The translations under genes were made by a program, and so were the position numbers. Source: Tetrapyrgos nigripes (Eukaryota; Basidiomycota; Agaricomycetes; Agaricales; Campanellaceae). From it: a stretch of 64,000 nt of DNA. Of the stretch, positions 55,867 to 64,000 are shown piece by piece; position 1 is the first letter of the stretch; each line of letters opens with the position of its first letter. The stretch is from positions 46,565 through 110,564 of the forward strand of contig JAACJM010000253.1 of NCBI GenBank assembly GCA_013368315.1, in the 5' to 3' direction. The notes under the pieces were generated by a model. The model was not told where the DNA came from. It saw only the letters and a program-made list of their open reading frames with translations, and ran no database searches.

Positions 55867-56382
55867 TTAGGACGAGCTTTCACCGGAGCTCGTCAATCCT
55901 GTCTTCCAATGCTCTGCCCACTGCTTGCGGAGTCGTTTGTCTACGTCCCCTTGGCTCGGCCAATATTTGTCCCAATCTATGGTGTGGTTTCCAATCTCCC
56001 ATCTAGGGTCGTTCCAGTTTAAGTTCCCCCACTCCGTTGTGTTGGTTGCAGTTCCCCATCCTCCTCCATTGTCGTCCATGCTCCATGGTACAACGTTGTT
56101 TGCCCCCCATATGCTCGCGTCTCCCCATCCTAAATTCCCTCTATGTTCCGCACGTAGTGACGTCCATTGTACCACACAACGGGCCTTATGTCCTCTGCCC
56201 AATCTGCACCGTCCTGGCCCGTCCTCTCCTCCCCATGTGCAGCGTTGACACCCGTTGTGAGGTCCCGCGTGTTGTTTCGCCATTCGGCACCGTCGTCCTG
56301 AACGGGACCCATAGGTGCAGCGTCCCCTGTTGGATGGGATCGCGTCGTTCGCGTTGGTGTTGGTGGAAGAAGCGGTAGACAT
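55867..56382 (-). CDS. Extra ORF between pol and 3' LTR, duplicated Cys/His motif
   Basis: An intact 171-residue frame (ATG at 56382, TAA at 55867) whose stop codon touches the polypurine tract. The N-terminal half has two copies of a pattern: CTYGSRSGRRCR-x4-H-x3-H and CTWGGEDGPGRCR-x4-H-x3-C, suggesting two small zinc-binding modules. The C-terminal half is rich in Trp, Gly and Asn (LGWGDASIWG, WGNLNWNDPRW). A homologous remnant is at the same place in the truncated element. Standard Ty3 elements end with integrase, so this is an added gene. Location rather than sequence would allow an envelope-like or nucleic-acid-binding role, but no signal peptide or membrane segment is visible. Function unknown. 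Confidence 0.7.
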   Translation of the reverse strand: MSTASSTNTNANDAIPSNRGRCTYGSRSGRRCRMAKQHAGPHNGCQRCTWGGEDGPGRCRLGRGHKARCVVQWTSLRAEHRGNLGWGDASIWGANNVVPWSMDDNGGGWGTATNTTEWGNLNWNDPRWEIGNHTIDWDKYWPSQGDVDKRLRKQWAEHWKTGLTSSGESSS

Positions 56383-56553
56383 GACGATGTTGAAGATGTA
56401 GTATAAGAGGAGTAAAGTGAAACTGGTAGGATGTGGTTGAGTTCTGTCCTCCTTCGTTGTTGAGAGGGGTCTTTTATACTTGTTTGTCTGTATGGAGGAA
56501 GTTCTGAATGGACGGTCAAGTCACCCCGAGGATGGTTTTGACAGTAAACGCCG

Positions 56554-58422
56554 TTAACGAGGGAATGCGATTGATGAGTGATGATGGAATTCTGAGTTCG
56601 ATTGCCGAGTGGGGTGTGAAGGCGGGCATAGGATGCCCACGGTTCGTAACAGTGTTTCTCCTCGGAGTTGTGCTTTTGCTTGAAGCACACGGGTACTTCG
56701 CCATATGTCTTCCATGGCGACGCCCAGTGAACGCACCGTTGTTCCTGGACGTATCAGGTTTTTGGGTCGATATGCATCTGGATGTTGTTGATGGAAGGTC
56801 TCGATCATCTCCTTCACCTTCGTCAGTCCTGACGCTGGTTCCCATGAATTTTCCGAGTCAGCATAGTCCAACCATTTGACAAGGTATTGTACTCCCCGTC
56901 GATTTCTTGTTGGTTTTGAATCTAGAATCGCTTCCACATCATATTCGTTGTCTTCGGGTAGTAGCTCAGCAGGTTCTCCCGGGTAGTTCACTCCGTGGGC
57001 TTCGGTCTCTTTGTACGGCGATAGGAGTGAGGCGTGGAACACTGGGTGAATGCGCCAGCCATTCGGTAATTTGAGTCGATAATTGACTTCACTGATAACG
57101 TCAGTGATTTCGAATGGTCCGTGACGACGATTTGCCAACTTAGCTTTTGGTCTCGTCGTTTTCAGATTCTTCCCATCCAGCAGCACTTTATCCCCAACCT
57201 TAAACTTCACCCCTTCGTTCCGGTAGTCCTTGTTTTGCTCTTTCATCAGTTCAGCTGCCGTCGCCAGACTTGCTTTCAGTTCTTCTCGAATTGTATCCAA
57301 GTTCTGGAGGCGTTCTTCAACTTTTGGTACGTGTGAAGTTGGGTTGATGGAAGGGAATAGTCGGGGCAAAAATCCATGGAGTAATTCAAACGGTGATTTC
57401 CCAGTTGCTGAGTGAACCCGGGTATTATGGCAGAATTCAGCGTACGGCAGGTATTTGACCCAATCGTCTTGCCGATAGTTACAGAAGGTTCGAAGGTATT
57501 GTTCCAGTTCTTGATTGAATCTTTCTGTTTCGCCGTCTGTCTGCGGATGGTAAGCGGTACTAAGTGCCGAAGTGATACCTAACTTAGCGTAAATGCCCTT
57601 CATCACCTGGCTTGCGAATTGAGGTCCGCGGTCAGATATCATCTTATCCCATAAGCCATACCGTCGCCAAGTGTTGTCAAACAATAGGTCGATTGTTCCG
57701 TCGCTATCGATATCTTTTCTGCATGGGGAGATGACAACTGTTTTCGTTGAACGATCGACCGTGACGTGAATTGCATTGAAGCCGTCACATTCTGGCAGGT
57801 CCGTGATGAAATCGGTCGTAATGGTACCAAAGGGTCGTTCCGGTATTTCGTTCGGGATTAAGGGTACATGCGCAGGATGGTTGTTTGCCTTGGTTAACTG
57901 GCAAGTAGCGCATCCTTCAACGTAGTTGCAAACGAATACTGACATACCGGGCCACCAGAATTCTCTACTGACGAGTTCATATGTTTTGAATCGTCCTGGA
58001 TGGCCTGCGGTAAGGCTGTCGTGATGCATTTTAACGATATCCCGTCTGAGCTGTTGATCGTTTGGCACGTAGATCTTCCCTCGGAATAAGATAATTCCGT
58101 CTTCATAGTTCCACTCCTGTAAATTTTTTGCCAAAGCACGGGGTCCGTTGTCAACAATAGTTTGTAACGCACTCACGACTTCAGCATCCTTATCCGGACA
58201 TTCCTTTATTCGCCTTTTCAATTCCGCATCTCCTATTGCGGTTACTGTTCCCGGTCGTGTCGCTCTGATTCTGAAGAATTTAGGGTCAAGTAAGACCCTA
58301 TCTTTGTTGTCGTTTTCGACCCCCTCTTTATGATCCGATCTTCGAGAGAGTGGGTCACTTCGATTCAGATTTCCCGGTTTATGGGTGGGCGTAAAGTCGA
58401 ATCTGGTCAAGAACAAGGCCAT
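56554..58422 (-). CDS. Ty3 RNase H end, integrase and chromodomain
   Basis: This open frame of 622 residues continues pol after an in-frame stop at 58543. It begins in the RNase H tail (ALFLTRFDFTPTHKPG). The integrase zinc finger is HHDSLTAGHPGR...CATCQ. The catalytic core has TITTDFITDLP, MISDRGPQFAS and HPQTDGETERFNQELEQ, holding the D, D and E residues. After DRRHGPFEI-type GPF sequence (NRRHGPFEITDV) comes a chromodomain, EYDVEAILDSKPTRN and YLVKWLDYADSENSWEP, which in chromoviruses directs insertion to particular chromatin. About 100 residues follow. Confidence 0.9.
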   Translation of the reverse strand: MALFLTRFDFTPTHKPGNLNRSDPLSRRSDHKEGVENDNKDRVLLDPKFFRIRATRPGTVTAIGDAELKRRIKECPDKDAEVVSALQTIVDNGPRALAKNLQEWNYEDGIILFRGKIYVPNDQQLRRDIVKMHHDSLTAGHPGRFKTYELVSREFWWPGMSVFVCNYVEGCATCQLTKANNHPAHVPLIPNEIPERPFGTITTDFITDLPECDGFNAIHVTVDRSTKTVVISPCRKDIDSDGTIDLLFDNTWRRYGLWDKMISDRGPQFASQVMKGIYAKLGITSALSTAYHPQTDGETERFNQELEQYLRTFCNYRQDDWVKYLPYAEFCHNTRVHSATGKSPFELLHGFLPRLFPSINPTSHVPKVEERLQNLDTIREELKASLATAAELMKEQNKDYRNEGVKFKVGDKVLLDGKNLKTTRPKAKLANRRHGPFEITDVISEVNYRLKLPNGWRIHPVFHASLLSPYKETEAHGVNYPGEPAELLPEDNEYDVEAILDSKPTRNRRGVQYLVKWLDYADSENSWEPASGLTKVKEMIETFHQQHPDAYRPKNLIRPGTTVRSLGVAMEDIWRSTRVLQAKAQLRGETLLRTVGILCPPSHPTRQSNSEFHHHSSIAFPR

Positions 58423-58542
58423 CCTTGCTTGTCGTCGGCTGAGTTTTTGAGCCGAGGTGAAATATCTGAGGTTGTCGTGATCCGTTAGGATTTCGATGGT
58501 ATGTGGTCCTCCTTTAAGGTAGTGCCGCCAGGCTTCAAGTCC

Positions 58543-59571
58543 TCATATAATTGCTAGCAGTTCTTTGTCATGGATGTCGTAATTTCGTTCGGTTTCGGAC
58601 AACGCCTTTGACAGGTAGGCTACTGGGTGCCATTTGCCATCCGATCCTTGTTGTTGCAGGATACCTCCTGTGGCGTAATCTGACGCGTCAACTTCTACTC
58701 GGTACGGTTTAGAATGATCAGGCATGAGAAGAACTGGTGAAGTCGTGAACGTATCTTTGAGTGCCTGGAAGGCCCTTTGAGCTTCTTCAGACCATTCCCA
58801 TGGATGTTCCTTTTTCGTGAGATCGAACAGTGGTCGTGCGATTTTTGAGAAATCTTGTATAAAACGTCGATAAAAGTTTCCGAAGCCGAGGAATGACTGT
58901 ACGTCTTTGACGTTCCGTGGGACTGGCCATTTAGTTACTCCTTCGACCTTGATTGGATCCATCGCCAATGTGTTATGTGATACGATGAGGCCGAGGAACT
59001 CTACTGAGTCGGTTTCGAAGGTGCATTTTTCCGGTTTAGCGTATAGGTCGTTATCCTGGAGTCGTGCCAGTACTTGTTTTACCATATGTCGATGTTCTTC
59101 TAGTGATTCCGTGAATATGAGAATATCGTCCATATAGATTATGACTTTTCCAGAGTCGATCAAGTCCTTGAATAGGGTATTCATCATTGCTTGGAACGTG
59201 GCTGGAGAGTTCATAAGACCGAAAAACATCACAGTTGGTTCGAAGAGACCGCAGTTGGTTTTGAATGCCGCTTTCCATTCATCTCCCTTCTTGATACGCA
59301 CGTTGTTATATCCCCATCTAAGGTCGATTTTGGAAAATATTCGTGCCCCTTTGAGCTTGTCTATGAGTTCCGATATAAGCGGTAAAGGGTATTCGTTCTT
59401 GACGGTCCCTTTGTTTAGGGCGCGGTAATCCTGTACTGGTCGTAGTTTTCCGTCTTTCTTTTTTACAAAGAAGAAGGGACTTGCCATAGGAGACTTCGAC
59501 GGTCTTATGTACCCTTTCTCCAAGTTTTCCTTGATGAATTCATCGAGTTCCTTTTGTTCATTTGGGGACAA
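58543..59571 (-). pseudogene. Ty3 reverse transcriptase-RNase H (interrupted pol)
   Basis: The frame carries [48 protein letters not shown] and the catalytic YMDDILIF, then RNase H with [20 protein letters not shown] at 58543-58545 interrupts it within RNase H before GLEAWRHYL, and another TGA at 59677-59679 separates it from protease. Both are in sites where CGA would fit. Apart from these the domain looks complete. Confidence 0.88.
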
Positions 59572-59676
59572 CGGATATGTTTTGCAAGGGCATGGTTCAA
59601 AGTCCGGTTTTAACTCGATAGCGTGATCCCATTCGCCACGTTTCGGTAATCTTTCTGAGGTTTGTTTGTCAAAGAC

Positions 59677-60586
59677 TCATAGGAACTGATGATACTGCGG
59701 AGGAATCTTATCTTTAAGAGGTACATCGACCTGAACGTGCTGAGCCGCCTCTGCGAGTTCTTGTGCTTTCGTAAAGCCCGCACGGATGTTCAAATCCGGT
59801 TCCCCTGATGCTTCTTCATCGAATCTTTCCTCTTTCCTAACAATTCTTCCATTACGTCCTGTTCCCACCGTTCTGGGATCGTGTCCCTCCCGTAGTCATC
59901 TTCGGTAAAGATTGCCGTTTCTTCTGAATTTCGGTGGAAGGATCGAATAGGAATTCGACGTCGTCGTCCTGCAATTTTCGATTGGGCAATTGGTTTGAAT
60001 CGTCCAACTGGTTCTATCCATCTGACTTGGTACTCCTTGTGATGGGTTCTTGGATCGATGACTGTGGGTTTCAAGGTTTTAGTTTTCAAGTGAAGGACGG
60101 GAGGTTTTGCCGTGATACATGTTTCTGGACATCGAGTCATGTCTACCCGTGAGTCTGACCAGTCTATATCCGGATTATGTTCTTCCAACCAGTCGGTACC
60201 GAGGATTATATCGTGATCCCCAATGTCCGTTACATAGAATTCGGCCTGTTCTTCGTGGTACGCCTTGCTGTCTCGAGAATAGATACGAAGATTTTGGATA
60301 GTGTATTCCCGTACCCATCCCATGGTATTTTCGAGCCGTCAACGTTTCGAACTGGGAACGGGTTTTTGATAGGAAGGAGGGTAAGTTGATTTCTTCGTGC
60401 GAATTGACTGTTAATGATTATGCCTTCTGCACCGCTGTCTATTAGAGCGTTTGCGTCGATTTTTCTGCCAGTAATTTTGCCGATTAGTTCAGTTTTGAGT
60501 GTGATTGATGGTATCTGTTTATTGCGAGTGATTGCCGACATTCTTATTTCTGAAGGAAAGGTTCGCTCACAAGAGGGGTATAACAC
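59677..60586 (-). pseudogene. Ty3 protease region, frameshifted
   Basis: Overlapping frames 60230-60586, 59790-60323 and 59677-59868 form one protein broken by two indels, near 60320 and 59840. The aspartic protease signature DSGAEG is in NALIDSGAEGIIINSQ, followed by DIILGTDWLEEHNPDIDW, typical of gypsy proteases. The linker to RT contains YHQFL. Confidence 0.82.
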
Positions 60587-60657
60587 ACTATATCGATTGT
60601 TCTTTAACTGTCCGGTGTACTGTTTTACTCCTGCTGACGACGTAGCAGAGGAGCGAT

Positions 60658-62167
60658 TTAAAAATCCAATTTAGACATAATATCCTTCAAATAGACGGTT
60701 GCTTGTTCCTTTTCCTCTCCTTCTAATCCTTTAACCCTGTTTACCATATCAGAGATTTCCTTGATCGTGTTTCGAGATGAGGATGCCTGTGCCACCGTTA
60801 CCGGTGGAGGGGGTGCGGTTTCAGTTGTTCGAATGGTACGAGAAGGGAAGGTTCGGGAAGTGTTTTGAGACGACGTTCTCGGGAATGTTGGACATTCGTT
60901 GCTCATGTGTCCAGTCTGTCTACATGCGAAGCATGCTCCTGCTTTTCGAAGTCGGTCCCTTTCATCAGGTGTCAGTTTAGGTGGCAGATTGAAAGACGAG
61001 TTAGCACCTGATCCCATGAGCGCATTGACGCTAGCTACCGTTCTTCCTTGAGACGGACCTGGACTGCTCTTTGACGTTGAAGTAGTCTTCCAGCGTCCTT
61101 GTCTCTCTCGTTCCTTCAACCACTCTAAGTGAAGCTCCACAGCTCTTTCCTGATACTGGTCGAAGTCTTTCCATTTCGGATACGTCCTTCCAACTGCCTC
61201 TCGAAGTTTGGGTGGTAGCCCGTCCTGATAGAATTCCAACAGTGCTGCTTCTCCGAATTCAGACTCCTCTCCATACGTGTCAAAAATGCTGTTATAGCTG
61301 CTGATATCCGTCCCCTCATTCTGGCAAACTTGATCTTTGTTCTGGCCACATCTTCTGAGGCTAGAGGTTTGAAGTCCTTTTTGAATCGGTCACGTATCTC
61401 TTTTAAAGTTATCCATCTCCGTTGATCTGGTGTAGCTTTCAACTCCTCGTCTTCCTCGTCTATATCTCGTTCCGTCAATCTCTGTGTTGCCCAATCTCCT
61501 CCTTTTTCTCCCGTGAAGAATGACAGAAATAATGAAACCTGACTTTCTTCGGTTGGGTACCTTCCTTGATTCATACGTAGATAGTTATTGAACTGGGCCA
61601 ACCATCGTTTTGCCTCGCTACGTTCTCCGTTGAAGGGGTCCGGTTTTCTCCCTCGTTCAGAAGTTCCGTTTGACCCGATAGGAGGTGTGTCAGCCATGAC
61701 TGAGTCGTTTGGGTCTGATGGGTCTGGAGAAGGAGGTGTAGGGGGGCGACGAGGGGCTACGGATGGTCCTTCGGCGGATGGAATGATGGGCGAAGAAGGT
61801 GGGGAAGTGGGGTCGTTTGGTTCTGGTGGGTTATTGGAAGGTGTTTCTGGTACTGGGTTGGGTTCGGAGGTTGGTTGGTAGGCGTAGAAGTCCCTTGGCC
61901 TGATCTGGTTCTAGGTTTTCGATGTGCTTTCTGAATCGCAAGTTCTTGGAGCTGGGTTATAACGTGTAGCCAATTCGGGAGTTCTACGTCGGTAAGTCGC
62001 TGAGTGTTATACCTGTTTAGGCAAGGTTGAGTTTTACACGGAACCCAAGGGTCGTCGCCGTTTTCAGGAATATAGCAGGCGTCTTGGTTCGATGCGGGGT
62101 GGAATACGTGTGGTCGGTTGGCACAACGGAGATTCGGATCTGCAGATGCGGACCGTCGCTCAGTCAT
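60658..62167 (-). pseudogene. Ty3 gag with CCHC zinc knuckle, frameshifted
   Basis: The probable start is MTERRSASADP at 62167. The frame shifts near 61870 into a Pro/Ser-rich linker ending SVMADTPPIGS, then a capsid-like region (WLAQFNNYL, FFTGEKGGDWA, FKPLASEDVARTKIKFARMRG). It shifts again near 61310, where one base is missing, into EFYQDGLPPKLREAV. The zinc knuckle is CFACRQTGHMSNEC (C-x2-C-x4-H-x4-C). About 240 residues lie after the second shift. Confidence 0.82.
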
Positions 62168-62646
62168 ACACTGGTTTTATGAAAGATAGTTGGGCCCTAG
62201 GATATAGGAAGATGCTAGGCCGTATTCGGGGGAAGGTGCTAATGGAGAGTAGTCGACGTGTTCTTTGAGGAATAAAGGTCCTTGAATCTGAACCACAGTT
62301 TCTCCTGTGTCGAAGTCCTCTTTTACTGTTATGTACGAGAACGTTGAGAGGACTACGTCACCTGAGATAAGTTTCCACACCCAACGTCTTGTGCAAACGA
62401 AGTGTCGGTCTAGACTCCAAGGATCCGTTCGTAGTTGTCTTCCGTGAGAGACCGCGTATTCGGAGTACAGGAGGTAGCGGGGAAGGGGAAATGGAATCCG
62501 TTCGTAGTCACGAGGAGTTTCAGGAGGTTCGATACGAACTCGGGAACGTGGGGTAGACAGGATGAAAAGGAGTTGAGAATAGAGGTGAACAGGATAGAAG
62601 GAAAAAGACTCAAGTAGTGAGGTGGGTGTATGGGAGTTCGTTCAAG
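62168..62646 (-). other. Ty3 5' untranslated leader
   Basis: Lies between the 5' LTR and gag. The sequence directly after the LTR on the minus strand (cttgaacgaactccc) would be the primer binding site, but I could not match it to a tRNA 3' end, so primer type is open. No gene is seen. Confidence 0.5.
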
Positions 62647-63164
62647 TGTCAAGGTTGTCGATACACTCGATAACCACCCAAGTCACACAATACGAGAAAG
62701 CCGGTTTACAAGAGAATAGATTGATCAAGAAGGATAGAGAGATAGAGAGATAAAGAGAAAGTAGGCTGACTAGGCTCTACACTGCGTAGTAAGAGTACGG
62801 AGCGGAGACAAAGTGAACGAACTAAGGAATAGGTTACAAGGATCACAGGTATATAAGTAAAATATGAACAGATGGGAAAGAGTAAGTAATAATAGACGGT
62901 ATCATGTGGAAATGTCAAGGGCGAGAGAATAATAAGTCAAATATGGATAGATGAAGGTACTGGATCACACGAGAGTGATTGACAGTGAGAATGTCCATGG
63001 AGATAGGAATCGGAGGAGATAAGGAATATGAGTCATAGATCTAGAGAGATGGTAACTATAGACGATGATGAGAAATGGTTGATGTTTATGGGGTTAGAGT
63101 GGGAATAGGTAGTAAAGGGAAAAGAATAGAAAGAAAATGAATAGGCGGGAGACGATTCATGACA
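62647..63164 (-). repeat. 5' LTR of the full-length Ty3 element
   Basis: A 518-bp direct repeat of 55337-55855; the right edge ends ATTCATGACA, followed by flanking taagg. Confidence 0.92.
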
Positions 63165-63193
63165 TAAGGCATTTGTGAAAGCAAAACACGGTG

Positions 63194-63867
63194 ATGGAGG
63201 ATTGGGAGGACGACTGGAATTCAGCAGAGGCCAGGAAAAAGGTGGAGTTGGCACTTTTGGAAATGGACAGAGGAGAAGGGAAAATATGAGGAGTTGAAGA
63301 AGTCGATAGCAGTTCTGAACAAGAACATGGAGAGGCAAAGGTCTGGTGGAGAAGAAGAGGGAAACGTAGTGGGGCCATTGGAAAAGGTGAGAGGAAAACG
63401 GCCAGTGGGAGCAGAGCCGGCAAGTCCACATGCATCTCAGAGAAGGCGAGTTGACGAGGAGAGCGGAAACGAGTCAGAGAACGACGTTGATGAAGGGGAT
63501 GCATTTGAGGATCTGTGTGATCAAATGCAGAAGGCATGGAATTCTGTGCCTTTCCAATGGGCACGGAAAGACGGCTTGCAAGGTTTGTGCCAATGCCAAG
63601 AGTGGGTGCAGCTTTACCAGTCAGGCCAAACTGTTTCCCAACACCTTCCTCCTCATTCTGATTCAACTTGCACAGCTCAACCACCTGATAAGGATCAGAG
63701 ATACCATGGACGTGATCGCAAAACATGTTGTCAAGGAAGAGGCAGCAGACGCGTGGCTGATGTCAATTGGGGATCTGTCAGGAAGGGCAAAGGGAAAGGG
63801 AAAGGCTAAGGGATCAGCCAGAATGAAGAGTCGAAAACTGAAATACAAGGCTACTGTTGAGGACTAG
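63194..63867 (+). pseudogene. Zn2Cys6-like protein gene, frameshifted
   Basis: The start is MEDWEDDWNSAEARKK at 63194. A frame change near 63280 leads to a charged region with PHASQRRRVDEESGNE. A one-base insertion near 63521 then separates LCD from KCRRHGILC. Across that shift the cysteines follow C-x2-C-x6-C-x9-C-x2-C-x6-C, the spacing of fungal Zn(II)2Cys6 DNA-binding domains (CKVCANAKSGC is the second half). The tail is basic (GKGKAKGSARMKSRK) and ends at TAG 63865-63867. The Ty3 element ends 29 bp upstream, so its promoter may also be displaced. Probably a pseudogene. Sequence to 64000 is 3' flank. Confidence 0.55.
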
Positions 63868-64000
63868 GAATGAGTCAGGGATGCACAGACATGGACTTGT
63901 AATTTTATTGTATATAGTTTTTTGCATGTAATGGATACTTGACCAGACCTGGATGGGCAAAAACTTTCTTGTACATGTTTGAAGCGCAAATAAGATGAAT

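Larger units (their letters stand above)
55337..63164 (-). mobile_element. Full-length, decayed Ty3/gypsy chromovirus-like element
   Basis: LTRs at 55337-55855 (3') and 62647-63164 (5', minus orientation) share TGTCA...TGACA ends; a by-eye count gives about 17 differences. Between them on the minus strand lie gag, protease, reverse transcriptase-RNase H, integrase with chromodomain, and an extra ORF. The purine-rich tract aaagaggagg (55857-55866) precedes the 3' LTR. No matching 5-bp target duplication is found (ggatc on the left, taagg on the right). Gag and protease have frameshifts and pol has in-frame stops, so it is not autonomous. Confidence 0.92.

Noticed and set aside
55332..63169. 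A 5-bp target-site duplication for the full Ty3 element
   Set aside because: ggatc on the left and taagg on the right do not match under either choice of LTR start.

Overview
The window is a piece of an Agaricomycete (mushroom-forming basidiomycete) genome, judged from its gene types and architecture. Introns are 50-70 nt with GT..AG ends. There are NACHT-WD40 NOD-like receptor (NLR) genes with a near-identical WD40 array, a fungal DIRS tyrosine-recombinase retrotransposon, Ty3 elements with a chromodomain, Ty1/copia remnants, hAT-type MITEs and an uncharacterised multicopy basidiomycete gene family. No prokaryotic, viral or organellar segment is seen.

The dominant feature is a direct tandem segmental duplication. 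Copy 1 is 5207-24551 and copy 2 is 27735-52728, separated by 3.2 kb that was probably part of the original unit. Each copy carries, in order: a 484-aa uncharacterised multi-exon gene (+), a possible short second gene (+), a zDHHC protein S-acyltransferase (-), a tiny secreted cysteine-rich peptide gene (-), a NACHT-WD40 receptor (+), a small hypothetical gene (+), a dispersed repeat, a possible small membrane-protein gene (+), a solo LTR and a short tandem repeat. The outer edge of each copy coincides with the end of an LTR: copia at 5206 and Ty3 at 52732. An assembly that placed the two haplotypes of a dikaryon in tandem has to be excluded.

The two copies have decayed differently. In copy 1 the first gene, the zDHHC gene and the NLR carry frameshifts, and the small gene after the NLR carries a nonsense codon. 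In copy 2 the first gene is intact. The zDHHC exons are in frame, but a 6.2-kb DIRS element with all three ORFs open sits in an intron. The NLR has lost its likely start codon and has a CGA-to-TGA stop between NACHT and WD40. The WD40 array has about 23 full units in copy 1 and 4 in copy 2, with variation confined to a few residues. A 2.5-kb tract (about 19796-22270) is identical between copies while its flanks are diverged.

The left 5.2 kb holds DNA-transposon relics, a 43-bp tandem repeat and a copia RNase H/LTR fragment. The right 11 kb holds a truncated Ty3 chromovirus-like element (52732-55336), then a full-length decayed relative (55337-63164) with 518-519-bp LTRs, then a broken Zn2Cys6-like gene. 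Both Ty3 elements carry an extra ORF between pol and the 3' LTR that encodes a duplicated Cys/His motif.

The most unusual items are a predicted one-nucleotide exon inside the DHHC motif of both acyltransferase copies, the secreted peptide gene divergent from the NLR, the extra Ty3 ORF, the WD40 array size difference, and the structured minisatellite and terminal hairpins of the DIRS element. All gene models are read by eye without transcript data.
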